DNA from: Hephaestia mangrovi
GTDB taxonomy: Bacteria > Pseudomonadota > Alphaproteobacteria > Sphingomonadales > Sphingomonadaceae
Direction: 5' to 3'
DNA length: 64,000 nt
Assembly (NCBI RefSeq): GCF_019880555.1
Contig: NZ_JAINVU010000002.1
Span: 620,001-684,000 of the forward strand
A model generated the notes under the pieces. It was not told where the DNA came from. It did not search any database and worked only from the letters and a program-made list of their open reading frames with translations. Below are positions 27,888 through 37,407 of this stretch, piece after piece. Positions within the stretch are counted from its first letter, which is position 1, and every line of letters starts with the position of its first letter. Position numbers and translations under genes: made by a program.

Positions 27888-30128
27888 TTAGCGGCCCAGA
27901 TTCTTGAAGGCCAGCGTCAACAGGAAAGAGTTGCCACGCCGCGCGTCGCCGGTCTGCTGATAGTCGCGTTTCCAGGTGACGCCAAGTTTCAGACAATCGT
28001 CTTCATAAGCGATGCCGGCGCGGTGGCGCACCGGCTCGAACCCGTCGGCCAGCGACAACGGATCCTCGGCCTTGTCGGTGAGATCGATGATCGTCGAGCC
28101 GAACAGCGACCAGAACTTGCCGATCTGGACGCGGCCGCCGAGCCGGACTTCCTCGCTGTCGCGCAGATCCTCCAGCGACGGATCGATGTTGCGGTTGAGG
28201 CGAAGATAGCCGGCCATGATATAGGTCGCGCGCGAGCCGATCGTCGCGTCGACCTCGTTGCGCCGCACCGCCAGGCCATCCTTGTCGAGCCGGTAGCGAT
28301 GGACCAGCGAGAAGAAGTCGCGGTAACGCAGCTCGGTGCGTCCGACGATGTCCGACACACGATCGGAGAGGCCCGTGCCATCGGGCAGCAGCGTCGGCTG
28401 CGAGGTGAGGCGGTAGCTCTGGCCGACCACGGCATCGAGCGAGAAATCGGGCAGATCGACCTGCCATTCGAGGCCGTAGGTGAAGCGCGTCGAATCCTCC
28501 CAACGGTCGTACCCCGGGAAGCGATTGAGCGCGAACAGGTTCGAATCCTCGAGATCGACCGCGCGAGCATCCTCGTTGGGAATGTCGAGATTGGGCGTGT
28601 GCGGCGACGCCACGACCTGGATGCGCGGGGTGAGCCGCTGCGTGCCGTTGAGGAAAGAGCCGATGAACGGCCATTTCACGTCGGCCGCCAGCGCACCGAT
28701 GAAGCGGTGCTGGAAGCCGTCCTGCCCGCGATAGCTGGGCACCGTCGTCGCCAGCGAATCATCGGTGTGGTAGAGATCGCCTCGGCCATAAGCGGTGAAC
28801 GTGACCTGCTGCCCCCAGGGCGTCAGCTTGTTCAATTCCCAGGTCGCACTGGCAAAGGCGCGCTGGGTATCCTGCCCCTCGGTGCGGTCGAGCGCGAGGC
28901 TGTTGGCCTGCAGCGTGATCGTGCCGCCCAGCCACGGATCGGCCAAGCGGCGGCGATAATCGATCTCGGGCAGGGCGAGCGGCTGCAGCCGCTGCTGTTC
29001 GTCGAGGCGAAGCTCCTGCACCGCCCACCCGGCGATCGACAGATAGCTGTCCTGATCGATCCGCTCGACATTGATCGTGTTACGCAGGCGATCGTCGCGC
29101 GAAATGTCGTAGCGGCGCAGGAAGGTCTTGTCGGTGGCGACGCGGAACGAGCCGCTTACGCTCCAGTTGGGATCGAGCTGGAAGCGGCCGGCGGCATCGA
29201 TATAGCCGCGAAACTGATTGTTGCTCGACGCATTGGTGACGACGCCGGCTAGATCGTCGCTCTGGCGGCTGTAGGTGCCGTAAGCGGTGACGCGGAACGC
29301 GCCGGTGCTCGATAGCGAACGAAACTCGCCCTCGACCATCGGCAGCGCGTTGGTGAAGACATAGGGCTCGATCATCAGCCCGCGGTTGGGCGCGAGGCGG
29401 AAATAATAGGGCAGGCCGAGTTGCAGCCCGTTGGTGTGATCGATCTGGATATCCGGCGTCAGGAAACCACTGGCGGCGTCCGCACCGACCGAATTGGAAA
29501 AGGCCGGCAGCGGCACCGACAGCCCGAACAGGTGGAATTGCGCGCCCTTGTAGAAAATGCGCTGCTTGTCCGGGCGATACGTTACGCGGACGGCAGTGAT
29601 CTTCCAGCTCGGCTCCTTGGGGCAGCCGTTCGAGGCAGTGACGTCACATGGCGTATAAGCGGCATGATCGAGGCTGACGCTGCCGTCTTCATGGCGCGTG
29701 CCTTGCCTGGCGGCGAGGCGCCCGCCCTGTTCGAGCACCACCAGCATGTTCTGGACGACGCCGTCCTTGAGCGTATCGGTGAGTTCGATCGAATCGCCGT
29801 AGGCGATGTCGCCCTGCGGATTGGTGACAGCGACGTTGCCGGTCGCGACGACCTGGCCGGACTTGCGGTTCCACACCACCTTGTCGGCGCGCAGGCGGTT
29901 GCCCTGGCGAAACATCTGCACCGCGCCCGATACGGTGACGATATCGGCCTTGCTGTCATATTCGAGCGTGTCGGCGCTGAAACCGACCTGGTTCGCGTCG
30001 GCCTGCGACGGAATCGGAGACGGCGGCGGCGGCGGCACGGAACGATCGGCGAGATCCTGCGCGCGTGCCGTGCCGGCAGCGAATGCCAAGGGCAACGTGC
30101 AGCACAGAAAGACATCGCGACGGCGCAA
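27888..30128 (-). CDS. lptD: LPS-assembly protein LptD
   Basis: 746 residues as annotated. The signal peptide RRRDVFLCCTLPLAFAAGTARA is followed by an OstA/LptA-like domain (ADTLEYDSKADIVTVSGAV) and a large C-terminal beta-barrel. It inserts lipopolysaccharide into the outer leaflet. Cysteines at CDVTASNGC may form the family disulfide. A TTG at 30128 is chosen because GGAG lies nine bases upstream and the signal peptide starts there. An ATG at 30266 would add 46 residues without similarity, in Arg/Pro-rich sequence. It is followed by surA and divergent from pepA. Confidence 0.9.
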   Translation of the reverse strand: MRRRDVFLCCTLPLAFAAGTARAQDLADRSVPPPPPSPIPSQADANQVGFSADTLEYDSKADIVTVSGAVQMFRQGNRLRADKVVWNRKSGQVVATGNVAVTNPQGDIAYGDSIELTDTLKDGVVQNMLVVLEQGGRLAARQGTRHEDGSVSLDHAAYTPCDVTASNGCPKEPSWKITAVRVTYRPDKQRIFYKGAQFHLFGLSVPLPAFSNSVGADAASGFLTPDIQIDHTNGLQLGLPYYFRLAPNRGLMIEPYVFTNALPMVEGEFRSLSSTGAFRVTAYGTYSRQSDDLAGVVTNASSNNQFRGYIDAAGRFQLDPNWSVSGSFRVATDKTFLRRYDISRDDRLRNTINVERIDQDSYLSIAGWAVQELRLDEQQRLQPLALPEIDYRRRLADPWLGGTITLQANSLALDRTEGQDTQRAFASATWELNKLTPWGQQVTFTAYGRGDLYHTDDSLATTVPSYRGQDGFQHRFIGALAADVKWPFIGSFLNGTQRLTPRIQVVASPHTPNLDIPNEDARAVDLEDSNLFALNRFPGYDRWEDSTRFTYGLEWQVDLPDFSLDAVVGQSYRLTSQPTLLPDGTGLSDRVSDIVGRTELRYRDFFSLVHRYRLDKDGLAVRRNEVDATIGSRATYIMAGYLRLNRNIDPSLEDLRDSEEVRLGGRVQIGKFWSLFGSTIIDLTDKAEDPLSLADGFEPVRHRAGIAYEDDCLKLGVTWKRDYQQTGDARRGNSFLLTLAFKNLGR

Positions 30129-30285
30129 TTCGACACACTCCACTTCCGGCCGACGCGGCGGCGGCAGACGCGCCCTATCGCATCGCTCGCCGCGCGCCGC
30201 AATCGCATCCATGGCTTTGCCAGCGCGACCAAGACCTCCTAGAGGACGAGTCATTCGAAAATCCATAATTCAGTTCGAGGTATTG

Positions 30286-31761
30286 ATGCAGATCCAGTTC
30301 GCCCCGCGCGCCACAGATACCGGCGTGATCGTGCTTCCGGTGGAAAAGGACGGCATCGGCCGGGTCGCGTTCGGCGACATCGCCGCGGCCGACCAGAAGG
30401 TGATCCTCGGCGCGGCGCGATCGAACCGGTTCGAAGGCGACGCCGGCGCGATCGTCGAGACGTTCGTTGGCGCAGGCGATGCCGTGCGTCGCGTGCTGCT
30501 GCTTGGTCTCGGCGCCGGCAGCGAAGAGGATTATGAGCGCGCCGGCGGGGCGCTGGCGTCTCGCCTGCTCGCGTCTGGCGTGACCGCGCTGACGGTCGAT
30601 TTCGCCGCATTGCCGGGCAAGCCCGTCGCCAAGGCGGTCGCGCGGTTCGCCGCCGGCGCGGCGCAGCGTGCCTGGCGTTACGACGTCTATCGCACCAAAC
30701 AGCCCGAAAAGCAGAAGCCGACACTGGAGACGATCACGATCGCCGGCGCGCCCGATGGCGCCGACGCCGCCTGGGCCGATTTCAACGCGGTGACGCAGGG
30801 CATGGCACTGACCCGCGAACTGGTCGTCGAGCCAGCCAACATCATTTATCCGGAAAGCTTCGTCGAGCGGGTGGAAAAGTCGGTCGAAGGGCTGGGGCTC
30901 GAGATCACCGTGCTCGGCGAGGACGAGATGCGCGCGCTCGGCATGGGCGCGCTGCTCGGCGTCAACCAGGGGTCGCGGCGCGCGCCACGGCTGCTCGCGC
31001 TCAAGTGGAACGGTGCGGGCGCAGGCGATCCCGAGGTTGCGTTCGTCGGCAAGGGCGTGACGTTCGACAGCGGCGGCATTTCGATCAAGCCGGCCGCGGG
31101 CATGGAAGACATGAAGTGGGACATGGGCGGCGCCGCGGCAGTCGTCGGCGCGATGAAGGCGCTCGCCATGCGTAAGGCCAAGGCGAACGTGATCGGCGTG
31201 TGCGGGCTGGTCGAGAACATGCCCGACGGCAACGCCCAGCGCCCCGGCGACGTCGTGACGTCAATGTCCGGACAGACGATCGAAGTGATCAACACCGATG
31301 CCGAGGGGCGGCTGGTGCTATGCGACGCATTGTGCTGGGTGCAGCGGACGCATCACCCCAAGACGATCATCGACCTGGCGACGCTCACCGGGGCGATCAT
31401 CATCTCGCTCGGCCACGATCACGCCGGGCTGTTTTCGAACGACGACGCACTGGCGGGCGAGCTTACTGCCGCTGGTCTCGCCTCGGGCGACAAGCTGTGG
31501 CGGCTGCCGGTCAACGCGACGTATGACAAGTTGCTCGACAGCGCGATCGCCGACATGAAGAACGTCGGGCCGCGCGCGGCCGGATCGATCACGGCGGCGC
31601 AGTTCCTGCAGCGCTTCATCGAGGACGGCGTGCGCTGGGCGCATCTCGACATCGCCGGCATGGCCTGGGCCGACAAGCCCGGCGCCAATTTCGAGAAGGG
31701 TGCGACCGGCTTCGGCGTGCGCGTGCTCGACCGGTTCATCCACGATACCGTGGAGAAGTGA
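30286..31761 (+). CDS. pepA: Leucyl aminopeptidase (M17)
   Basis: 491 residues. A cytosolic dizinc aminopeptidase, in some bacteria also a DNA-binding recombination factor. The M17 signature NTDAEGRLVL holds metal ligands Asp and Glu; FVGKGVTFDSGGISIKP carries the catalytic Lys and an Asp ligand. The ATG at 30286 (MQIQFAPRATDTGVIVLP) fits the N-domain; the frame stays open 160 codons upstream through antisense lptD and is not used. It is followed by holC, the usual neighbour. Confidence 0.95.
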   Translation: MQIQFAPRATDTGVIVLPVEKDGIGRVAFGDIAAADQKVILGAARSNRFEGDAGAIVETFVGAGDAVRRVLLLGLGAGSEEDYERAGGALASRLLASGVTALTVDFAALPGKPVAKAVARFAAGAAQRAWRYDVYRTKQPEKQKPTLETITIAGAPDGADAAWADFNAVTQGMALTRELVVEPANIIYPESFVERVEKSVEGLGLEITVLGEDEMRALGMGALLGVNQGSRRAPRLLALKWNGAGAGDPEVAFVGKGVTFDSGGISIKPAAGMEDMKWDMGGAAAVVGAMKALAMRKAKANVIGVCGLVENMPDGNAQRPGDVVTSMSGQTIEVINTDAEGRLVLCDALCWVQRTHHPKTIIDLATLTGAIIISLGHDHAGLFSNDDALAGELTAAGLASGDKLWRLPVNATYDKLLDSAIADMKNVGPRAAGSITAAQFLQRFIEDGVRWAHLDIAGMAWADKPGANFEKGATGFGVRVLDRFIHDTVEK

Positions 31762-31771
31762 GCCGCGCCGT

Positions 31772-31795
31772 CACCCCGGATCTCGTTCCGGGGTG
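31772..31795. repeat. REP-like perfect hairpin downstream of pepA
   Basis: CACCCCGGA (31772-31780) pairs with TCCGGGGTG (31787-31795) around TCTCGT. It is followed by GCGCC, not a T-run. Such CACCCCGGA/TCCGGGGTG palindromes recur between genes in many alphaproteobacteria. Here it separates pepA from holC and might attenuate transcription or protect the pepA message. Confidence 0.55.
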
Positions 31796-31865
31796 CGCCG
31801 GGCAGTGCGAGGGACGCGCTCGCGGGGCAAGGGATGCCGGAATACGTCCGGCGTAACGGGTTGGT

Positions 31866-32303
31866 ATGCAGGTCGATTTCTATCATCTCACCGCCGCCCC
31901 GATCGAGCGCGTGCTGCCGCGCATCGCCGAGCGCGTGCTGGCCGATGGCGGGCGGCTGCTGATCGTCGCCGATCAGGCGCGGCTGCCGGCGCTCGACAAG
32001 CTGCTATGGACGTGGCGCGCGGACAGCTTCCTGCCGCACGCCTGCGCGGGCGGCGAGCGTGATGCCAATCAGCCGATCCTGCTTGCCGCCGACGTGATCT
32101 CGCCCAACGATGCGCGGAACGTGGCGATCGCCGACGGCGAGTGGCGTGACGAGGTGCTCGGCTTCGATCGCGCGTTTCACTTCTTCGACGAGGAGCGCAT
32201 CGTCGAGGCACGGCAGGCGTGGAAGGCGCTGGGCGACAGGTACGGCGTCGAGCGGCGTTACTGGAAGCAATCCGAGGGCGGCGGCTGGGAGCAGCTTGCA
32301 TAA
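31866..32303 (+). CDS. holC: DNA polymerase III subunit chi
   Basis: 145 residues. Chi links the clamp loader (via psi) to SSB. The start [20 protein letters not shown] and the segments [17 protein letters not shown] and PILLA are characteristic of HolC. Location after pepA is conserved in proteobacteria. The gap to pepA holds a REP-like hairpin; ndk follows after about 60 bp. Confidence 0.94.
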   Translation: MQVDFYHLTAAPIERVLPRIAERVLADGGRLLIVADQARLPALDKLLWTWRADSFLPHACAGGERDANQPILLAADVISPNDARNVAIADGEWRDEVLGFDRAFHFFDEERIVEARQAWKALGDRYGVERRYWKQSEGGGWEQLA

Positions 32304-32365
32304 CCCGGCCAGTCCGATTAGGGCGGCGCCACTCATCAAAACCTAATAGCAGGAGCCGCACGGCC

Positions 32366-32788
32366 ATGGCCGCGAACCGGACGTTTTCGATCATCAAGCC
32401 CGATGCCACCCGCCGCAATCTGACCGGCGCCGTCACCAAGATGCTCGAAGAGGCCGGCCTGCGCGTCGTCGCCTCGAAGCGCATCCAGATGACCAAGGAT
32501 CAGGCCGAGGGCTTCTACGCCGTTCACAAGGAGCGGCCGTTCTTCAATGATCTGGTCAGCTTCATGATCTCGGGCCCGGTCGTCGTCCAGGTGCTCGAGG
32601 GCGAGAACGCCGTGCAGCGCAACCGCGAAATCATGGGCGCGACCAATCCCGAAAATGCCGAGCCCGGCACGATCCGCAAGGAACTGGCCGAATCGATCGA
32701 GGCGAACTCGGTCCACGGATCGGATTCGGACGAGAATGCGGCGATCGAGATCGCCTATTTCTTCAAGCCCGAAGAAATTGTCGGCTGA
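32366..32788 (+). CDS. ndk: Nucleoside-diphosphate kinase
   Basis: 140 residues, usual length. It transfers the gamma-phosphate from ATP to NDPs through a phosphohistidine. The active site is NSVHGSDS with His117. The N-terminus [19 protein letters not shown] is canonical. AGGAG lies about ten bases upstream of the ATG at 32366. An acetyltransferase gene overlaps its 3' end. Confidence 0.97.
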   Translation: MAANRTFSIIKPDATRRNLTGAVTKMLEEAGLRVVASKRIQMTKDQAEGFYAVHKERPFFNDLVSFMISGPVVVQVLEGENAVQRNREIMGATNPENAEPGTIRKELAESIEANSVHGSDSDENAAIEIAYFFKPEEIVG

Positions 32789-33308
32789 TCTGAAGCCGGT
32801 TCTACGACGCGCGGTGGCGGCGGACGCCGCCGCGCTGTCGCTGGTCGCCTGCGCGACCCTGCTCGATACCTTCGCCGGTATCCTGAGCGGCAGCGACCTC
32901 GTTCAGCATTGCGCGCGACACAACACGCCCGACAAGTTCGCGGCGTGGATCGACGATCCAGCGAGCGTCGTCACGCTTGGCGAAACGGCCAGTGGTGCCG
33001 CACCGATCGGCTATACGGTACTGACGACGCCCGACCTGCCGGTGGAGATCGTCGCCGGCGACATCGAGCTGCGCCGCATCTACACGCTGTCGCGGCTGCA
33101 CGGATCGGGGCTCGGCGCCGAGTTGATGGAGCGCGCGCTTGCCGATGCGCGGGCGATGGACAAGGCCCGCGTGCTGCTCGGCGTCTATGGCGGCAATGCG
33201 CGGGCGCGGGCATTCTACGAGCGCCAGGGCTTCGTCGTAGCCGGTGAGCGGCGCTTCCTGGTCGGCGAGACCTGGCACGACGACGCGATCTACGCGAAGG
33301 TGCTCTAA
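32778..33308 (+). CDS. GNAT-family N-acetyltransferase
   Basis: 176 residues with the GNAT fold. The acetyl-CoA loop is [13 protein letters not shown] (R-x-x-G-x-G), followed by [19 protein letters not shown], typical of motif B. Substrate unknown. The start is uncertain: a TTG at 32778 (overlapping ndk by 11 bp) gives [20 protein letters not shown], in line with GNAT N-termini; no ATG is available before the conserved region. It converges on a membrane-protein gene, with stops overlapping by 4 bp. Confidence 0.8.
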   Translation: MSADLKPVLRRAVAADAAALSLVACATLLDTFAGILSGSDLVQHCARHNTPDKFAAWIDDPASVVTLGETASGAAPIGYTVLTTPDLPVEIVAGDIELRRIYTLSRLHGSGLGAELMERALADARAMDKARVLLGVYGGNARARAFYERQGFVVAGERRFLVGETWHDDAIYAKVL

Positions 33309-33958
33309 GCCCTCGGCTTGATCTTCGACCAATGCCGGTCGACGGCAGCCTGGGTGGCGCCGGTGCGGCGGACGAGCACGATCCCCCTCAGTTCGAGCGC
33401 GCGGCCGCGCAACAGGCGGCCGTGGGTGGCCCAGACGATATCGTAGACCGCGCTATCGGAAAGGTGCTGCTCGCCATCCCAATAATCCGCGGTGATCAGC
33501 ACGGGGAGCCGGCCCTGTTGATCGGCCGGGCCGCCCGCGATCGCCTTGAGCAGCGCACCTTCGAACCAGTCGGCATCGATTTCGGGATGCAGCGTGCTCG
33601 ACTGCGGGCTGATGCCAAGCGCGGTGGGAAAGCGGACCTCGATGCCCTGGATGCGGTGCGCCGCATCGTCGAGCACGAGGCGGCCGCCGTCGTCCTTCGG
33701 CGTCGCGGTGAAGGTGACGAGGGCGCCAGTCCGTGCGGCGCTGGCCTGGCTCGCCGCTTCGAGCGCGCGAGCCTGCTGGTCGGCCTCGCGCCCCTGCCAG
33801 TTGTTCCACAAGGTGAGCCCGGCGATGACGACGCCGGCAATCGCGACGATTTCGGCCAGCGTCAGCCAGCGGCGGCGCGCCTTGGCGGCCTCCGCCTTTG
33901 CCTCGGCACGCTCGGCGGCGGACTCGGGAGGCGCGGGATCGTCCTGATACTTGCTCAT
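33305..33958 (-). CDS. Hypothetical single-pass membrane protein
   Basis: 217 residues. A charged, Ala/Glu-rich N-terminus (AAERAEAKAEAAKARRR, probably helical) precedes one transmembrane helix (about 33-51, LAEIVAIAGVVIAGLTLW). A soluble domain follows with LVTFTATPKDDGGRLVLDDAAHRIQGI and VLITADYWDGEQHLSDSAVYDIVW. I recognise no family. It is the last gene of a coupled minus-strand chain: its ATG overlaps the YjbR gene stop by 4 bp (33955-33958). Coupling to purine genes may be only positional. Confidence 0.7.
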   Translation of the reverse strand: MSKYQDDPAPPESAAERAEAKAEAAKARRRWLTLAEIVAIAGVVIAGLTLWNNWQGREADQQARALEAASQASAARTGALVTFTATPKDDGGRLVLDDAAHRIQGIEVRFPTALGISPQSSTLHPEIDADWFEGALLKAIAGGPADQQGRLPVLITADYWDGEQHLSDSAVYDIVWATHGRLLRGRALELRGIVLVRRTGATQAAVDRHWSKIKPRA

Positions 33959-34332
33959 CGGCCGCCGGCCTCCAGCAAGCGACGCGGGGCGACCAGTTCC
34001 CAGCTCTGCGCGATGCGGTTCCCGACGCGGTCCCAATCGGTATCGGGACGATCGAGGCGCATCGCCACCCAGCCTGAAGGACCGAGATAGGGCGGGCTAT
34101 AATAGCAATCGGGATCGATTTCGATCAGCATCGCCTGCTCCTCGCGCCCGCTGGTCTTGACGATCACCACCGTTTCGCCGTCGCCGTGATGGTTATGCCA
34201 GAAATAGGCGAAGAACTTGCCCTTCTCGATGTGAAAACCGGGCGAGCCGTGCGAAATACGCTCGGCAGCCTCGGGCAGCGCCAGCGCCAGCGCACGGACC
34301 TTTTCGAGCGGAACGGCGGGATCGGGGCTCAT
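33955..34332 (-). CDS. MmcQ/YjbR family DNA-binding-like protein
   Basis: 125 residues. MmcQ/YjbR proteins have a CyaY-like fold and possible DNA binding. Signatures are LALALPEAAERISHGSPGFHIEKGKFFAYF and YYSPPYLGPSGWVAMRLD. The ATG at 34332 overlaps the purN stop by 4 bp, and its own stop overlaps the next gene, so expression is coupled to purM-purN. Function in the cell is unknown. Confidence 0.85.
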   Translation of the reverse strand: MSPDPAVPLEKVRALALALPEAAERISHGSPGFHIEKGKFFAYFWHNHHGDGETVVIVKTSGREEQAMLIEIDPDCYYSPPYLGPSGWVAMRLDRPDTDWDRVGNRIAQSWELVAPRRLLEAGGR

Positions 34333-34898
34333 CGTGCGGCGAAGTCTGCCAGAACACGCGGATAAAGGCGATGCTCTTCGACGAGGACGCGCGCGGCGAG
34401 CGTCTCGGCGGTATCGCCGGGCTCGATCGGCACCTCGGCCTGGCCGAGCACCTCGCCGCCGTCGAGTTCCTCGGTGACGACGTGGACCGAGCAACCGGCG
34501 ACGGCATCACCAGCCTCGATCGCGCGACCATGGGTATCGAGGCCCTTGTATTTGGGCAGCAGCGACGGGTGGATGTTGACGATCCGGCCGCGCCACTTCG
34601 CGACGAATTCATCGGACAGCAGGCGCATGTAGCCGGCCAGTGCGATCACCTCCGCACCGGCCTCGCGCAGCGCGCCATCGATGGCGGCTTCGTAGGCCGG
34701 CTTGCCGATGCCTTTCGGCGAAAGTGCGAAAGTGACGAGATTGTGCTCGCGCGCCCAGGCGAGACCGGCGGCGTCAGGCCTGTCGGAAGCGACGATGGCG
34801 ATCTCATATGAGCAATCCGCGGCTTGCGCTGCCTTGGCCAGCGCCATCATGTTCGACCCGCGCCCCGAGATCAGGATCGCGACCTTGCGCTTAGCCAT
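34329..34898 (-). CDS. purN: Phosphoribosylglycinamide formyltransferase
   Basis: 189 residues. It formylates GAR with 10-formyl-THF in purine synthesis. The start [13 protein letters not shown] and the active-site block [16 protein letters not shown] (with the Asn/His pair) are diagnostic; the conserved Asp lies in EELDGGEVL. The ATG at 34898 overlaps the purM stop by 8 bp. Two further genes are coupled downstream. Confidence 0.97.
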   Translation of the reverse strand: MAKRKVAILISGRGSNMMALAKAAQAADCSYEIAIVASDRPDAAGLAWAREHNLVTFALSPKGIGKPAYEAAIDGALREAGAEVIALAGYMRLLSDEFVAKWRGRIVNIHPSLLPKYKGLDTHGRAIEAGDAVAGCSVHVVTEELDGGEVLGQAEVPIEPGDTAETLAARVLVEEHRLYPRVLADFAAR

Positions 34899-35982
34899 GG
34901 TGCGTCGCCGACCAATCCGCGCGCGCGCTCCAGGTGCCTGCCGAGCCGGCCACGGTGCAGCCGCGAGCGCCCGATTCGACGATGCCGATCGTCTCGACCC
35001 GCTCGCCGGCGGCGCGGAGAGCGTCCGCGACATCGCCGGCCGTATCCGCCGCGACGATCACGGCCATGCCGATGCCGCAGTTGAAGGTACGCGCCATCTC
35101 CTCGGGCTCGATCGCGCCCTGGGCTTGCAGGAAAGCCATCAGGCGCGGCTGCGGCCAGGCATCGGCATCGATTCGCGCGTGAGTGTCTTGCGGCAGCACG
35201 CGCGGGATATTCTCGAGCAGACCGCCGCCGGTGATGTGCGCGAGCCCCTTGATGCGGCGCTCGCGGATCAGCGGGAGCAGGCTTTTCACATAGATGCGGG
35301 TCGGTGCCATCAGCGCATCGATCAGCAGCACATCCTGATCGAACAGGGCAGGGCGGTCGAGCTTCCAGCCCTTGTCGGCGGCGAGGCGGCGGACCAGCGA
35401 GAAGCCGTTCGAATGCACGCCCGACGACGCCAGGCCGAGAATGACGTCACCGGGAGCGATGTCGCGGCCGGTAAGCACCTGATCGCGTTCGACGGCGCCG
35501 ACGCAGAAACCGGCGAGATCGTAATCACCCGCGGCGTACATGCCGGGCATTTCCGCAGTCTCGCCGCCGATCAGCGCGCAGCCGGCCTGGCGGCAGCCCT
35601 CGGCGATGCCGGCGACGACGCGGGTCGCGACGGCGTTGTCGAGCTTCGCGGTCGCGTAATAATCGAGGAAGAACAAGGGCTCGGCGCCCTGGACGACGAG
35701 ATCGTTGGCGCACATCGCGACAAGATCCACGCCGACGCCATCGTGCCGGTCATGCTCGATCGCGAGCTTGAGCTTGGTGCCGACGCCATCATTGGCGGCG
35801 ACCAGCAGCGGATCGGTGAAGCCCGCTGCCTTGAGATCGAAGAACCCGCCGAAACCGCCGAGATCGGCGTCGGCGCCGACGCGGCGCGTCGCCTTGGCAA
35901 GCGGGCCGATCGCCTTGACCAGCGCGTTGCCCGCGGCGATCGAGACGCCAGCATCGGCATAGGTATAGGGGCTGTTGCTCAT
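34891..35982 (-). CDS. purM: Phosphoribosylformylglycinamidine cyclo-ligase
   Basis: 363 residues. It closes the imidazole ring of AIR using [33 protein letters not shown] and [13 protein letters not shown] are PurM signatures. It is first in the chain purM-purN-YjbR-membrane protein. Upstream, the divergent gap to the periplasmic protein gene holds a family 1 repeat. Confidence 0.97.
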   Translation of the reverse strand: MSNSPYTYADAGVSIAAGNALVKAIGPLAKATRRVGADADLGGFGGFFDLKAAGFTDPLLVAANDGVGTKLKLAIEHDRHDGVGVDLVAMCANDLVVQGAEPLFFLDYYATAKLDNAVATRVVAGIAEGCRQAGCALIGGETAEMPGMYAAGDYDLAGFCVGAVERDQVLTGRDIAPGDVILGLASSGVHSNGFSLVRRLAADKGWKLDRPALFDQDVLLIDALMAPTRIYVKSLLPLIRERRIKGLAHITGGGLLENIPRVLPQDTHARIDADAWPQPRLMAFLQAQGAIEPEEMARTFNCGIGMAVIVAADTAGDVADALRAAGERVETIGIVESGARGCTVAGSAGTWSARADWSATHHG

Positions 35983-36011
35983 CGTCTTTGGCCTAGATCC
36001 GATCGCAGGGA

Positions 36012-36108
36012 ACTCACGCCGTCCGCCCCGAGCTTGTAGAGCGGCGGTCCTCGCGAGCCGGACGGTGGCTTGCGAAACCGTGCTTCGACAAGCTCAGCAC
36101 GAACGGGG
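36012..36108. repeat. Sphingomonad palindromic repeat, family 1, copy C
   Basis: The right arm at 36079-36107 contains GTGCTTCGACAAGCTCAGCA followed by CGAACGGGG. A degraded left arm (CGAGCTTGTAGAG, 36030-36042) lies about 40 bases before. It occupies the divergent gap between purM and the next gene. The 14-base core TTCGACAAGCTCAG is identical to copies A and B. Confidence 0.75.
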
Positions 36109-36174
36109 TTTGTGGGTCGACTAGCGATATCGCGCTTGGATTTCCACGCCTGCTTCGCCAAAAGGACGCGCAGC

Positions 36175-37407
36175 ATGATCCGAATTCGTCTCTCGCGCGC
36201 ACTGACCCCGCTGGCCGGTCTCCTCGCTATCGGTGGTGCGGGCGTGGTGCTCGGCCAGGTCGAAACCAGCGCGCCGATCGCGCCGATCGATGATTCGGGC
36301 AATTTCGAGGTCGATGGCGTTTCGGTCGACGTCACCGGCAAGACGTCGGAAGAAGCGCGCGAGGCGGGTTGGCGGCTGGCGCAGCGCAAGGCGTGGCAGA
36401 TGCTGTCGAAGCGGCTCGGCCAGAGCGGCGCGCTGGTGCCCGATTCGACGCTCAACGGGCTGGTGTCGGGAATCATCGTCGAGAATGAGAATATCGGCCC
36501 CGATCGCTATGTCGCCCGGCTCGGCGTGACCTTCAGCCGTGCGCGCGCCGGGCCGCTGCTCGGCGTTGCGGGCGGCGGGTTCCGGTCGCCGCCGATGGTG
36601 GTGTTGCCGATCGAATGGACCGGCGGCGTCGGCGAGGCCTTCGAGCAGGAGACCGGCTGGCGCCAGGCATGGGCGCGGTTCCGCACCGGCAATTCGGCGA
36701 TCGATTACGTCCGCCCCGCCGGCACCGGCCCCGATTCGCTGTTGCTCAACGCCGGGCAGGCGGGCCGGCCGGGGCGCGGCTGGTGGAAGGCAGTGCTGGA
36801 TCAATATGGCGCGTCGGACGTGCTGATCCCGACCGTTCATCTCTACCGGCAATATCCCGGCGGCCCGGTGATCGGGCATTTTGAGGCGCGTTACGGCCCC
36901 GACGACCGGTTGGCCGGAAGCGCGACCCTGCGCGTCGCCAATGCCGACGGGATCGATGCCCTGCTCGATGCCGGCGTGAAGCGGATCGATTCGATCTATC
37001 AGGACGCGCTCAAGGGCGGCATCCTGCGCACCGATCCCGGCCTTGCCTATCAGCCGACCCCGACGCCGACTCCGACGCCGATCGATCTCGACGGGCTGCC
37101 GCTGGTCAACGGCGGTGTCGCGACGGCCCCGCAGGGCACCTCGATCGACGTGCAGTTCGACACGCCCGACGCCGCCGCCGTCAATGCCGGCGAAGCGGCG
37201 CTGCGCGCGATCCCCGGCGTCGGCTCGGCGGCAACGACCAGCCTGGCGATGGGCGGCGTATCAGTGATGCGCGTCACCTATGCGGGCGATCAGGGCGCGC
37301 TGGCGGCACAATTGCAGGCGCGCGGCTGGCAAGTGCAGAGCGGCCCCGGAGCCTTGCGCATCCGCCGCGCCGCCGCGCCGCCGCCAAACGGACAGAATGG
37401 CGGATGA
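36175..37407 (+). CDS. Exported protein of unknown function, coupled to hdaA
   Basis: 410 residues. The signal peptide IRLSRALTPLAGLLAIGGAGVVLG precedes a domain beginning DGVSVDVTGKTSEEAREAGWRLAQRKAWQML, which resembles DUF2066-type or FlgT-like N-terminal segments. A middle region (DYVRPAGTGPDSLLLN, VLIPTVHLYRQYPGGP) follows. After a PTPTPTPTP linker there is a C-terminal half (about 315-395, VQFDTPDAAAVNAGEAALRAIPGVGSA) whose layout suggests a ferredoxin-like/HMA-type fold without CxxC. The stop overlaps the hdaA start by 4 bp. Role unknown; it is possibly periplasmic. Confidence 0.72.
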   Translation: MIRIRLSRALTPLAGLLAIGGAGVVLGQVETSAPIAPIDDSGNFEVDGVSVDVTGKTSEEAREAGWRLAQRKAWQMLSKRLGQSGALVPDSTLNGLVSGIIVENENIGPDRYVARLGVTFSRARAGPLLGVAGGGFRSPPMVVLPIEWTGGVGEAFEQETGWRQAWARFRTGNSAIDYVRPAGTGPDSLLLNAGQAGRPGRGWWKAVLDQYGASDVLIPTVHLYRQYPGGPVIGHFEARYGPDDRLAGSATLRVANADGIDALLDAGVKRIDSIYQDALKGGILRTDPGLAYQPTPTPTPTPIDLDGLPLVNGGVATAPQGTSIDVQFDTPDAAAVNAGEAALRAIPGVGSAATTSLAMGGVSVMRVTYAGDQGALAAQLQARGWQVQSGPGALRIRRAAAPPPNGQNGG

